Origin: Tricholomella constricta | Lineage: Eukaryota > Basidiomycota > Agaricomycetes > Agaricales > Lyophyllaceae | NCBI GenBank assembly: GCA_013368375.1 | Contig: JAACJP010000035.1 | Span: 310,001 to 374,000 of the forward strand | DNA: 64,000 nt | Direction: 5' to 3' | Part shown: positions 43,979 through 55,671 of the stretch, piece after piece | How the letters are laid out: the number at the start of each line of letters is the position of its first letter | Position numbering within the stretch: the stretch's first letter is position 1 | The notes under the pieces: model-generated | The model's database searches: none | Told to the model about the DNA's origin: nothing | Seen by the model: only the letters and a program-made list of their open reading frames with translations | Program-made: the position numbers and the translations under genes

Positions 43979-46098
43979 GTGGCCCCCTGGTAGTCTGTGG
44001 GGCGCAGCGCGCCTGCAGGAGAGGTTGGCAGTGCTGGGGTAATACTGGGAGCGTGCGAGGGGAGGCCCGGGGCCTGTGTGCCACCGAACATGCTCACAGC
44101 ATTGGGAGGGGCCGATAGCACAGTGCCGGGGGTGGCCAGCCCAGTGAACCCACCCGTTGGGTTGCCGAATAGGGTGGGTGGGGCAATGGAGTTGGGCGCG
44201 CCTCGCGTCGCTAGTGCTGAGTTTGCGAAGTCCTTCCCCAGCTTCGCCAGGTTCGCCCTCACGTCCAGCAAGTCCTTCTCCAGCACCGCATTCTTTCGTT
44301 CCACCTCCGCACACCTTTTCTCTGCCCGCGCCGCCCGTTCCTCAGCCTCGGCCATCCTTCCCCCCATTGGGTTCACCTGCTGCTGGACCGCCAGGAGCGC
44401 ACCCTGCAAGGTGGTGTTGACTCCACCGATGTTCTGGAACTCCTGTCGGCACGCCTCTACGAGGCTCTTGCTGTAGTCTTGGGCCGTGCTGAGATCTGCT
44501 CGGATGGTGGCCAGGTCTGCCTGCATCTCTCCCTGCAGGACCCCGAGGTGGTTGGTGAGGGCAGCCGCGTTGTGTGGCCCGCCGCCCGTGTGGTCATAGT
44601 CAGAGATGCCGAAGTCGCGCAGCTCTCTCATCTCTCCTTCCACCTTGTCGACTGCAGAGCCCAGGCTGGACACACGTTCCTCGAGGGTGGACAGGGCCGC
44701 TGACTGCTGGCTCTGCTCTGTGTGGGTAGTGGAGACATCCGACCTCAGGCGGCGGGTGTCGTTTGTCTGGGTAGCCTTGACATCGGCGACACTTGCGCGG
44801 AGGTTGGCGATGTGGTTTGCCAGTGCGGCGATGTTCGCGTTCGTCCTGGTCAGCCCGTTCGGGGCGGTCTCCTTTGCAGAGGGGGGTAGCGTGAGCTGGA
44901 GGTCCGCAGCAAGCTTTGCCAGGACCGCTGTCTGGCTACCGGGCAAGTGTTCCTTGCCTTTCCTCACGGGGGGCTCAGGCGGCGAAGCCGTGTCGGGGGG
45001 GAAGGGGGCATCAGCAGTGATGGACGGCATGGTGGCGGACCTCGTCAGGCGAGGTGTGCCTGGTGCCGCTGTCGGGCTGCCTGTTGTCGCAGTGGCCGAT
45101 CGGGTCTGACCTGGGGTGTGCGCCGCTGCATCTCGTCGAGCATCGCCCCTCTGTTCCGCCCATGCAGCCTCGGCTGCTTGTTGCCCCGCTGAGGAGTTCT
45201 CTCCCTGCCCCAGCGCCGCCTTCGTGGTCATCGGGTCGGCCGCGACCTGCATGGCCGTCCCGAAGTGGAACGCGATGGGCAGGGCTTCGTGGGTGGCGGG
45301 TCGAGCAGCAGCCTGCTGCCCAGTTCCGCTCTTGGTTTTCCCGAAGGCGAGGTGCCGGATGACCTCGTTAGTCGGGGCCCTTGTGCCGAGTAATGTCGGC
45401 AGGAGAACCTGTGGGGCGCGTCGGTCAGCACTGTTTGCGGACGCCTGCAGCGGCCTTACCGTTCCTGCGTCATCCGCTGCCTGTGTTTCCGTGACCCCCT
45501 TAGCTCCTGTTTCGGTCAATGGCAGCGTCGCGGTGTTCACCGTGACGGTTCCGGCAGTGGTGTTGGCAGGGGTAATCGTGTTGGACATGTTGAGTTGCGC
45601 GTGAGTTACTGTGTTTGATGTGCGGGGTGAGTGTTCTCTGGTGTACAGGGCGAAAACTTCGCCACTCACCATCCTGTTGCCCACTCCGCCATCCGACTCC
45701 CGCCGCTCGTCCTCGATCGTTCTGCGGAATGTGAGAGGGGTATTCACCGGCTCATCGAGAAGCCTCGTACCGCGCTTGCTGCTAGGGTTAGGGTCTGCCG
45801 TGGTTTTTGTTGGGCTCGCAGTGGATAGCGATGCTCGCTCACCGGCCCACAGCGGCGTGGATCTACTCCTCATCGCGTGTGTTGCTTCGACGAGGCGTCC
45901 GTTCACCAGCTGGAGTGGCAGCCCGCCCAGTGCGGCGGTTTGAGGTGTGGTTCTTTGATCAGGGTCCGAATCTTGTGATTCCGCCGATTGGTTCATCGAC
46001 GGCCACATCGCCGAGCCCAGATTCTCTGCAGGCCCGAGGCTGAGTAGTATATTGTTGGGCGCAGCAGACGGTTTCCCCGTGCTCTTTTCCCTATACAT
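43979..46098 (-). pseudogene. LINE ORF1, 5' part, cut by the LTR insertion
   Basis: From the first in-frame ATG (46098) to the insertion point, about 706 codons, then an unrelated read-through tail inside the LTR. The protein is Ser/Thr/Pro-rich with a basic N-terminus and a coiled-coil region in its C-terminal half (for example EERVSSLGSAVDKVEGEMRE and AEEERAARAEKRCAEVERKN-like heptads around 44250-44750). This is a usual layout for LINE ORF1 nucleic-acid chaperones. No zinc knuckle was seen. The open frame extends 51 codons upstream of the ATG without another ATG, so a spliced start cannot be excluded. Confidence 0.75.
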
Positions 46099-46446
46099 AG
46101 TGCTTGTATCTACTGCTTTTCTCTTTTTTACTTTTTTTGATGATGGTGGTTGACTGTATATTGGTATATTTTTTTCCGCCGCTTGACACAAGTCGAGGCC
46201 GCATTGTTTGATCGTATTTGCCTTTACATACTGCCATGCAATATCTCCCACCGCGTTTTCCCCGGAACCCTCAAATTACTATTCATCAGACCCAAGCGAC
46301 TGACTTTCTTCTGCTCTGAGAGGACTTAGGCGTGACCCGTCCATTCATGAATTTTCATCCAGTCTGAGGGCTGAGTCATTGCTCAGCAGGCCAAAAGTTT
46401 ATGCCATAGTAGAATGTAATCACCTCGCCTCTGTTATCTAGGCCGT

Positions 46447-47991
46447 CTATGGCCACACAACCCATCTTTTACTCCAGTTGTTCTCTAGGCTGCTGAGTGC
46501 CGATCGACGAAGGATTTTTGGTTTCAAAAGTATGTCCTGGTATGTTCCACTGGGTCCTTTGCATGTTTGCGCCAATCCTAATTCGATGGTGCAAAGCACC
46601 CGGTCAGCGTCATCGGCCATTAGTACATCACCAGCGGCATCCCCGACGTCGGCCTCCACGTCATCCATATTTCTGTCATCGAATGGTGATCCGGGGCCGA
46701 CAGTCAAAGGAACAATATCCATGCAAGTTATATCTTCTCCCACCGCTGTTCGAAGCTTGAGTGCGCCATCAACAACCCTCTCGAGATTTTCGTAGAATCG
46801 TTTGAATAAAATCCGCGTGCCAACCGTGGCTTCGTCCTGGATTCCAGCCACCATTAGGATATCTGTCAAGGTGCCGGCCATAGTTTCCACCAGGTCTTTT
46901 GAATCTCTCGTATCCCTCGTGATCCCTCGAGTAACAGAACGCCAGCGCCCTGCAACTGCCTGATTCTCTATCAATAGTCAAGTGAGTTTCGCTACAATTT
47001 TTTCCCGACAAATACCAAACGCACCTTTAACAAAAACTCTCTTGTACAAGTCTTCCAGAACACCACTCTCGTGATCCTCCGCCGACCAGGATAGAATAAC
47101 ATTTGCGCAGAAGGTAACCATGCAGACCTGTAATGAAATCTGTACCGCAAACTTGTCGGATCCCCATTCCGCTTCTTTCCTCAAAGCTTCTGCCAGGTCT
47201 CGACCGAGTGACGCGTAAGTCTGTTCAAGAGCCTTTTCATACTCAGCAGTTCCTCTCTCCGTCAGCGAAATTGAGCAGTCAAGTACATCTGCCATATACG
47301 CCGCGCCTTGCAAAATGTCGACATTCAATGATTTTGTCAAGCCAACGATGTCCGCTCCCGATAAAAAGTTGCTTTGGTTCAGAAAAGACAGCGCGCCCTC
47401 CAATTCGGCCGATTTTTCATCGAGGAGTTTCTGCGTTTGCGTGTTCTGAACCCTTGCCTGCCAGAGCTCGCGCTTCATCAACTCGAGTGTCTCCATCAAC
47501 GTGGAATGGGATGTTGATGTTGCGCCTACCCTCTCCATCGCTTCTGTTTCATCCGCATCCCTTTCCTCTGACATTTCCTTTACCCACACCGTCCTCTTTA
47601 ACACCTTTCGCCTGGCCAATGAACCTTCCCTCCTGTCTCGACCTCCACCCTGCAACGCTCGAACACCCATTTTGTTCATCTGGGCGCTCTCCGGAAGGCT
47701 CTTGACCAAGTCAAAACTTTGTCCTGTTTGGGCGTTATCGCGATGATTCTGTTTCGCGTTCTTCGTCGGCTTATCCTCGATTTCGTCGTTGTGTTGAGGA
47801 CCTTTCAAATACAAATTGGGTTGTAGTCTGATTCTATCCTCGTTGGTCTGTTGTCGCGTCCTTGGCCTTGTCGCTGCTAAGGTTTCTACCAAGTGAAGTG
47901 GAAGAATTCCGACGGCGGGCTTCGTAATTTTCTGCGCTGGACTTTTGTATTTCTGTCTGCTCTTCTTGCGCCGAGCACGAGACTTGGCCAT
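46447..47991 (-). CDS. Coiled-coil paralogue C, divergent partner of Hsp70-like gene 2
   Basis: Two exons, 47991-47025 and 46967-46447, 495 residues. The start MAKSRARRKK is the only in-frame ATG; the open frame upstream (to 48198) has none and its pyrimidine-rich end looks like an untranslated or intronic stretch. The N-terminal half is basic and polar, with a short coiled coil before the shared domain: LSGADIVGLTKSLNVDILQG, then ENQAVAGRWRSVTRG after the intron, GEDITCMD, FDDRNMDDVE, VLCTIELGL, LLKPKILRRSAL. It lies 297 bp from the ATG of Hsp70-like gene 2 on the opposite strand, and its 3' end faces the LINE. Function unknown. Confidence 0.83.
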
Positions 47992-48288
47992 GAGAACCTG
48001 TAAAAGACGAAGGTCGCGAACGAGCAAGAGAGCGAGCGAGAGAGCAAAGCAAAGGACAGCGATAACGGAATTTTTCCCCAACACACGACTCAACCGTCCA
48101 AGGAGAGAACATATTTTCCACGTCCTTGCCACGCCTCGGAATCGATATAGCCTTTTCGGATTAAATTCGTGGTCGGATTCGCAGACAAACAGAAACACAC
48201 TCCAGTTTCATTCATAGAACCTGAGCTGCTTTCATAAGACCTTCTGAGCTCCCCGCTGGCCAACGCATAGCCTCGCCTTTGAACCTAC
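47992..48288. promoter_or_regulatory. Shared divergent promoter region, paralogue C / Hsp70-like 2
   Basis: 297 bp between two outward-facing start codons. CT-rich on the minus strand near 48005-48060. CTTTTACAG just before the ATG of gene C could be a 5' UTR splice acceptor. No certain TATA or heat-shock element. Confidence 0.5.
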
Positions 48289-50833
48289 ATGGCGGAATTT
48301 CGACCCTATTCCGGCGCCCATCGCAAGCTCCTCATTGCTCTCGACATCGGAACGACCTTCAGTGGTATCTCTTACAGGCAAGTTCCTGAGCCGCTGATTG
48401 AATAAATATGTTCTAAGGTGTGGTGTAGTGTTCTCGAGCCAGGCCAGGTTCCCCAGATCAAAGGAGTGACAAGGTGAGTAGAGTTCTAAACAGGAACTCT
48501 GCTGGAGTGTAACGCGAACTAGATTTCCCGCCCAAGAGCACGTTGGAGGCGACTCGAAAGTTCCATCGATCATCTATTACAAGGACAGTGAATTCCTCGC
48601 CGCTGGTGCCGAGGCCGCGAACATTGTGGAGGATCTTGAAGACGTGACGGGTGGTGGTAAGACCTGCAAGTCTTTTACCAGAGCTGAATGGTACAATTCG
48701 CCTTCATCAACGGTTATCCGATAACTTACCCGAAGATGTAGGTTCAAACTCCACATGCGCCCCAACCCCAAACAAAGCCTGGACATCACGCAAAGTATCC
48801 CTCCTCTCCCCCTGAACAACACCATCGTTGGTGTATTCGCTGATTTTCTGGGATATCTTTATCGATGCGCGCTAACCTACATTCGTGACACTCACCTGGA
48901 TGGAGTTGGCCTACTGAAATCAGTGGAGAATCACATAGAATTTGTACTCACGCACCCTAATGCTTGGGAGGGTGCCCAACAAGCACAACTCCGACAGGCA
49001 GCCATTCGTGGAGGCCTTGTCCCGAATTTAGAAGAGGGAAATGCGCGGATACATTTTGTTACGGAGGGCGAAGCCGGCCTCCACTTCTGTATTCGTCGTG
49101 GACTATCTTTTGAGGCGATGAAGGTGAGCTACTAACTTACATGAGGTGCTGGAAAGGTTTATTTTAAATTTATTGCTTCGTAGAGAGGAGAAGGCATCCT
49201 AATTGTCGACGCTGGAGGCGGTACGGTTGATTTGAGTGCGTATGGGCAAGTAACATCTGTCAGCGAAAAACAGTCATTCCATGAGATCACTGCGCCACAG
49301 TGTATGTTTTCCCGAATTCGTTGACTTGCGATTTGACCGATTAAATCCAACTACGGATATATCTCAGGTATCTTTAAAGGATCTGTTTTTGTGACGAAGA
49401 ATGCCTATCATTATCTTCGGAGTAAGTAAACTATCCGTTGAAGAGTTAGCATCTAACGTGGAAAATGCAGATCGACTGCGAGGGTCTACGTTCGCCGCGG
49501 ATGTGGATCATATCACGAGGTGTTTCGATGACACGGCAAAGCTACGCTTCCGTAATTCAGAGGAACCTCAATACATAAAATTTGGCAGGACCCGCGATAA
49601 TGATCTGAATTTCGACATCCGTTCTGGCCAAATCAAAATACCTGGGTGAGCAATGGACATTACTTTCTCTTAGAACTTACTAACTTGCATCAGGGAGGAT
49701 GTTGCTGCCTTCTTCGAACCATGCATTGAAGGGATTACTCAGGCTATCCTTAAACAGAAAATGCACGCAACGAAGAGCATAACGGTACTTTTCTTCCCAG
49801 ATTTAATGCTGTAGGTTCGCGCTGAACAGAATACATAGTCGATCTTCCTGATTGGCGGCTTCTCGGCCAGCGATTGGCTGTACTCAAGGTTGAAGTTGTC
49901 CTTAAAACCACTCGGGCTAGAGCTTCTTCGACCTGACGGCCACGTGTATGCAGGTCTTTATACCTCTCTGCTTGCTGATGCATCTAATTTGTGGACTTTG
50001 GCAGGAACAAGGCTGTTGCTGACGGAGCCGTTTCTTTCTACATCGACCACTTTGTCAAAGCCCGCGTCTCAAAGTTTACCTACGGATTAGATTCCTATGT
50101 CCCATACGACATAACCAATGTGGAGCACCGACGTCGACTGGCCACGCTCTTCGTCGATTCTGATGGTGTGGACAATGTTCAGCGCAAGTTCAGTCCTATC
50201 TTAAAGAAGGTATGTTTTTATTTCATTCTAGCCGTAGACCGCCACACCCATGGTTCAAACTACGATCAGGGAACAGAGGTCAAGGAGACGACTGAGTTTA
50301 GGGAAGATTTTTTTCGCAAAGCAGACAGTCTTGATGCTATTCCCAATCCCATGATGGATGATATCCTATGCTACCGTGGCCCTAGTACCGATCCCCAATG
50401 GACCGACGTGGAGAGCGGTGAGTTCCCGAGACGATGGCTTTTTTCCAATTTCTCAGAACGTTTCGCATCAGATATGTACACTCGGCTCTGTACCGTGGTT
50501 TCAGATACCTCGCGGATTAAAAGAAGCCTGCGGCCTAAACGAGGAAAAGAGGGAAAGGTCTACTTCCACTTGAAGTATGAAGTCATACTTTCATTTGGTC
50601 TCACGGAGCTCAAAGCTCAAGTATGTTGGAGGGAACATGTGCGTTGATAAGACATTTTATTCTTTCACTACTGACCTTAGTATAACTTGATGATTACGCC
50701 GTGAACTACTGTGGCCCCGGCTCGCAGGGACGCGAGATACGGTGTGTCCAGCGTCATAGAAGCTGAGTCTCTAGGACTGACCCATAGTTTCGACAGAAGC
50801 CCTGCCACAATATTGTACGACGCCGAAAATTGA
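48289..50833 (+). CDS. Hsp70-like ATPase 2 (HSPA12-type)
   Basis: Same exon plan as Hsp70-like 1. Nucleotide-binding motifs: LLIALDIGTTFSGISYR, LIVDAGGGTVDLSAYG and FLIGGFSASDWLYSR. The HSPA12-type segment THPNAWEGAQQAQLRQAAI is present. The C-terminus is FGLTELKAQVCWREH, then GREIR and FDRSPATILYDAEN, again without a canonical substrate-binding domain. The first intron (48378-48428) starts GC rather than GT (AG/GCAAGT); the only GT nearby breaks the frame. It is divergently paired with coiled-coil gene C and convergent with gene D (241 bp between stop codons). Predicted ATPase or chaperone; no evidence of damage. Confidence 0.88.
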
Positions 50834-51074
50834 ATGCTGCCATCAGTGAACTTGAAATTCGTTGATTGGCTTCGCCGGTGATTGGAAAAAGTTTTCGGAA
50901 GAAGTGTGTATTAGGGTCCGGCCCAAGATGAAAATGTTTGGAAAGAGTAATGAGAAAGAAATGGAATGTAAAAGAGGAGCATGTGGTTGGTCAAATATTA
51001 ATGTGGACTCGACGCGCAATGACTCGGACGGAAGTAAATAAAATGTTACATAAGCGGCTCACCAACGTCGGCGA

Positions 51075-53390
51075 TCAGAATAAATGATATCCAGTTTCCT
51101 CCGTCAATGTCGCGCGAAGAACGACCTTGGGCCTCAAGGTGACGCTTCCAGCCACCTTCAAGCCCAAGTCTGTGGTGCAAACCACATAGTCACCGGAATT
51201 ATCCTTCTCGTCTCCTTCGTATGCATCGTTCATATCTTCTCCATCAAAGGGCTCATTGGGTTGGACTATCATCACCTCGCAGTCGTCATCTAGGGCCACG
51301 TTCAGACGAAGTGCTAATTTAGCAATTTGACTGAGCTTTTCGCGGAATTTGGCCACAAAATCTCGTGCGTTTGGCTGCGTTTTACGCCAGCCCGCGATAA
51401 CCAACGCGTCGACGATAGCTTTGAGGAGGACGTCCTCCATCTCCAGCTGGACGGTGATGTCTGATGGCTTTTTCAGTTGACGCTCCGTGAGCGCACGCCA
51501 TTTTGTTGCAATAGTCGGAGACGCTATTTCGCGAAAATTGGTCCTTCAATGTTTGCTCCAAGACGTCAATGACTCACTGCTTCCAACAATCCTCAGATAT
51601 ATCGCAGCTAAAAAGTCACCATAGTCCCAATGGCCTGGGAACCAGGACATTATTATCTTCGCGCAGCAGCTGATGAGACAGGCCTGCAAGCCGACTTGAA
51701 CTAGAAGTGGATTGAATTCGGCCTCAGCCTTGATGGAGATCGCCCGGACAGCCAACACCAGGGGCTCTCCCATCGTTACGCTCGCTCGTTCTGCTACCCC
51801 TTTGATTTCCTGAGCATCTGAATCGATCGGTGTGCTAAAGTCGAGCGTGTCAGCCATGTGTGCGGCGGCCTGGAACACTTCGGAGTTCAACCGATATATC
51901 ATCCCCACAATACCCTTCGAAGCGTCACCCTTGGAAGATAGGTCTGAAGCGAGTGACCCTAGATGATGTCCCGCCAGAGTTTTTCGACGAAGGTCGTCCG
52001 ACTGGCGCCGAAGCTGATCGACAAGCATCCTGTTCTGACGCTCTAGAACGTGGAGTTGTCGCTGGTTCAGCTGTTTCGCCGCACCCGCAAGTGACAACCT
52101 GAGATCTGATATTTCCTTTTCCTTCCCAACCATTTCGTCCCCCTGTCGTGCCACTTGCTCTGAAAGTTCGTTTTTCTCAAGAGAAACAGCCTCGAGCTCT
52201 GCGAGTGCAACGTTCAACGCATTCGTCGTCTGCTCATGGTTGTGTCGAAGCCGTTCCAATTCTTTCTTTTCTGCGTGGTGTTCTTCCACAAGACGCCCGT
52301 GTTTCTCCTCCAAATCCTTGTTCCGTTTAGCGCCCTCCTCCAAGCGCCTCTCCGTCCCTTCTAGTTCCTCACGCGCCTTCCCAGACTCCGCCAACGCACT
52401 ATCCAGTGCATTAGATGCTAGGACATGGAGGCTTCGAGCGATCGTCAGTTCCACCTCCTCCGAAAGCTTTTCTTCTAGAAGGCGTCGGTTCTCCTCCTCT
52501 ACATGCTTATTCTGCTCCGCACTTTCCTTGAGTTGCACCTGCATGTCTCCCAGTTCTCGCTGAACATCCTCGAGATCATTGGCGGCCCTCCTAATCATCT
52601 CCGCTTGCCTGTGCCCCTCCTCTTCGAAAACCTGTATTCGTCGTTGACCATCTTCGAGTTCCCTCCTCGCCTGCTGTTCGGCATTCTTCACCACCACTAT
52701 CTCCTCCTCAAATGCCCGCATGGCAGCATCGGCCTGCTCCAGCTTCTGCGCCTGCAGCCGATTTTCGTCATCCAGCTCCCGATTTCTCAGCCACTGGGAT
52801 GCAAGTTCATTTTCTAGAACTCGCATACGAGCCTGGAGTTCCCTCTTGTCGGTTTGGAGGACGCCTATCTCGGCCTCATTCCTTTGAAGCTCGAGTACTG
52901 CGTACGAAGGGGTCCCCGGAAGCGCATCGGCCTGTTGTTGTAGGAATTCAGCGGAGACCGATTGAGTCAGCACGTCCACCATGTCCTCGTCCACGATGGG
53001 CGAGGCCTTGGGCGGGTCCACTGATTCTGTCGAAGACGCAGGGCTCGGTTGGTGCTGCTGCGCATCAACGTTGGTCCATCCCTGGTCCTGCTCGTCTGGA
53101 GTCGGAGTCCCAGGTCGAGCAACGACCTTGTATGTTTGGTCATCCGCCAAAGACCCCTCGATATCGGACGTATGACCCTCCTCAGACGTGGCGCCAGGTG
53201 CAACCAGAGGTTCCTCGACTTTGACTGCTTCCGCCACAGGCGCCTGTGCTCCGCGAATTTCTGCAACGAGTGTTTCGTCCTTCCCTGTGTCCGCTTTCCC
53301 TTTGTCTTTGCGCTTTCGCGACGATGACCGTAGCTTGGGGTTTCCCATGAAAAGTCCTACCATCGACCATGGTGAATTAGGCCTCGACAT
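51075..53390 (-). CDS. Coiled-coil paralogue D (longest member)
   Basis: Two exons, 53390-51578 and 51523-51075, 753 residues. An acidic N-terminal region (to about residue 160) is followed by about 310 residues of almost unbroken coiled coil rich in Glu/Gln/Arg (for example EEENRRLLEEKLSEEVEL). The shared domain is the most divergent of the five: GMIYRLNSEVFQAAAHMADT, ATKWRALTE after the intron, LDDDCEVMIV, FDGEDMNDAY, VVCTTDLGL, TLRPKVVLRATL. The Gly before W-R in the motif is replaced (ATKWRA against AGRWR). It has no Hsp70-like gene at its 5' side; the neighbour there is the REX4-like gene, 651 bp away. Function unknown. Confidence 0.85.
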
Positions 53391-54041
53391 CGTCAAGATT
53401 GAATGGGCCTTTGTTGGGTGGGCTCTCTGGCAGACAACCAGCTATATTGCAGTCCACGCGCATGTCTGCATCATGTTCTCCCCTTTGTAACGTGGACCAC
53501 ACATATGATCGATCATCACCTCAATGCTCCAGTGCTGCGTCAGTTTCATTGAGTAAGAATAGCCTTCATGGCGTCTGACGACGTCCTGCGGCGATCAATG
53601 TGATGAATAAGGTTTGATTCTTCATAATTCACTTCAAGTAGTGATAGATCAATTCAAGGAGATACCTCTGTACATGTATCACCCTTGGACAGTCTGGACC
53701 GTTCGGTGTCGAAAATCATCGTCTACCCTTTTGCGACGAACTTTGAGGCAGCACAATGGCTGCGCGGATGCGGCCCCATGGATCCTTTCATAGCAAGTGT
53801 GAGTATTACAAGTGCCGCAGTTTTTTCAAGATTCTTATCTGGGACAAGCAGCTGGAGCTGATATGTAGACGAACGAAAGCGCGTCTCCTGCCCGTCACGG
53901 TCACGCGTGATCGGCACGAGAGCACGTGCCAACTACCGATCTCATTTTCCTGAATGGCAAAGTTGGCAGCAACACAACACTTCTTCCTTTCCGGCCTCTG
54001 GCGCTTGTTAGTTCAGCGGACCTTGATATAATCGGTGCGAG
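53391..54041. other. Intergenic region, paralogue D to REX4-like gene
   Basis: 651 bp holding both promoters. Nothing else recognised. Confidence 0.5.
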
Positions 54042-55402
54042 ATGACGAAGAGAGTGGGAGAGAGTAGTAAATCGGGACATGGTTTCGCGTCTTCGAATTG
54101 GCTGGCGTTGAAGAAGGTAAGGACATTTCTTCATCTCTGTACGTGCCTCCTGACATCGCCTGGAAGACATTGCCGAAAAAGTTCAACAGTAAATCAGATT
54201 CAACTGAAACAGGCCCTAGGAAGCGACGAAAGTTGGAGCATCTCGCCTCTGAATCACCTGAGCCTACCCAGACATCGTACGCATCCCGGCCCATACCCAT
54301 ACCCAAAAGTGTACCGGAGCATGAACAAGGCGACATGAAGGATGGGGAATCACTCTCTGCGTTACGACGAATGATATCCGGGGAGATGGAGTTTACCGAG
54401 AACCAGCAACTGTGAGTGGATCAGATACGTGTGTTTGGAGTAAATCACTCGCACCAAACCATTGGCTTATCGACGAATCTCTTCCAGACCAGGACGGTAT
54501 CTCGCTCTCGATTGTGAGATGGTGGGAGTGGGCATAGATGGAGCAGAGTCGTCTCTCGCTCGCATCAGTCTGGTTAATTTCTATGGCGCCGTTCAGATGG
54601 ACGTGTTTGTTCGGCAACGGGAACGCGTCGTCGATTATAGGACAAAGTTCAGCGGCATAAGAGAGTCGGATATGGTGAAAGGTATGTTACAACGTCTCGC
54701 CCGGATTCATTATACTCAACACTCCATTCGAAGCGAAACCATTCGCCGAGGTGCAAAAGCAAGTGGCAGATCTTATCAAAGACCGTATCCTGATTGGACA
54801 TGCCGTATACAATGACTTAAAGGTTTGTCAGATGACAAGGTTCGAAAGCGAGATTCGAATGGTGATCTTTTTTGTAAAGGTTCTGCTTCTATCCCATCCA
54901 CGGCCAATGACACGCGATACCCAATACTACGCCGGAAAACACAAGGTTGTCAAAAGCAAATACGTCGCTCTTCGGAATCTCATCAAGCAAGAGCTGGATG
55001 TCACAATTCAGGGCGGTGAACACTCAAGTGTAAGTATTCCCTATCATTGTGTCGGCATTGATTCGCCAACTCGACACCCCATAGGTCACCGACGCACGGG
55101 CGACAATGGCGGTCTATCGACTACATCGAAAGGAATGGGAAAAGGGCCATAAACCTTTGGCGAAGACGAAGAAGCGGAAGCGAGCAGATAAGTCGCTGGA
55201 TGATTCCACGGGCGAGGCCGGTGAGAGTGCAGAGGCAAAGGCCGAGGTAGCATCAACGTTTCCTGGAGGCGGTCGGAAAGGAGTTAGCTCGGGTGTGACA
55301 ACTGTGGTGCGGCGAGGTTCATCGGGTGGCGAGAAGCCAAAGTGGTGGAAGGAACTGGCTGGAGCTTCGAAAGGAACAATGAGAGTCACCAGCCATGGTT
55401 GA
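54042..55402 (+). CDS. REX4-like RNA exonuclease (DEDDh family)
   Basis: Six exons with in-phase GT-AG introns; the first exon ends NWLALKK and joins TLPKKFNSK. The catalytic domain opens with YLALDCEMVGVG (motif I, D and E). It continues with ILIGHAVYNDLKVLLLSHP (motif II) and ends with HSSVTDARATMAVYRLH (motif III, DEDDh-type His and Asp). REX4 homologues are nuclear or nucleolar 3'-5' exonucleases acting in pre-rRNA processing. The basic tail (KTKKRKRADK) fits nuclear import. The tail ends after a Gly/Ser-rich stretch. It breaks up the coiled-coil/Hsp70 cluster and probably belongs to the ancestral gene order. Confidence 0.9.
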
Positions 55403-55576
55403 TCATTTCAGTACTTATACCTCCTCTCGTTGCTCTACTCAGAGCAGCAGGAACATGAAATCATTGGAAGTATCGATAATGTTTTGGCGAACATGCAGGG
55501 AACAAATTGTGGCCAACGTCTCTATCAGATACGCAAAAAGTATGGAGGTGCAAAATAAATATTGAGATCCGTAGAT

Positions 55577-55616
55577 CTACCACTCCGGGAAAGCGTGTCA
55601 TCCTTGTGCAGGGGCC

Positions 55617-55647
<31 letters not shown>

Positions 55648-55671
55648 TTCGTATGTCACCCCGAAGGGGAC
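55577..55671 (-). ncRNA. U6 spliceosomal snRNA, copy a
   Basis: On the minus strand: 5' GTCCCCTTCGGGG stem-loop, GACATACGAAAAAATTGGAA, the catalytic ACAGAGA box, AGATTAGCATGGCCCCTGC, and the start of the 3' internal stem-loop, matching U6 throughout. Identical to the copy at 63906. About 60 bp of upstream sequence (from CGTCGG to CCAATAAGTATT) is also shared. U6 forms the spliceosome active site. T-rich DNA (TTTATTTT) follows about 20 bp downstream. It ends only 174 bp from the stop codon of the REX4-like gene. No intron. Confidence 0.96.

Larger units (their letters stand above)
37213..46300 (-). mobile_element. LINE-type retrotransposon, about 9 kb including a nested LTR element
   Basis: Inserted between the convergent 3' ends of Hsp70-like gene 1 and coiled-coil gene C. 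On the minus strand it runs from a 5' region near 46.1-46.4 kb through ORF1 (split) and ORF2. The 3' untranslated part ends at a (TCC)n tract (37213-37227). The exact 5' end and target duplications could not be found by eye. Without the nested LTR element it would be about 7 kb. ORF2 is fully open, suggesting a young insertion. Confidence 0.85.

Noticed and set aside
44606..45604. Plus-strand frames over the LINE ORF1
   Set aside because: Antisense shadows of the retrotransposon frame.
47992..48198. N-terminal membrane segment for coiled-coil gene C (VIAVLCFALSLALLLV)
   Set aside because: The upstream frame has no ATG and the hydrophobic run comes from a CT-rich stretch ending in a splice-acceptor-like sequence; the first ATG is at 47991.
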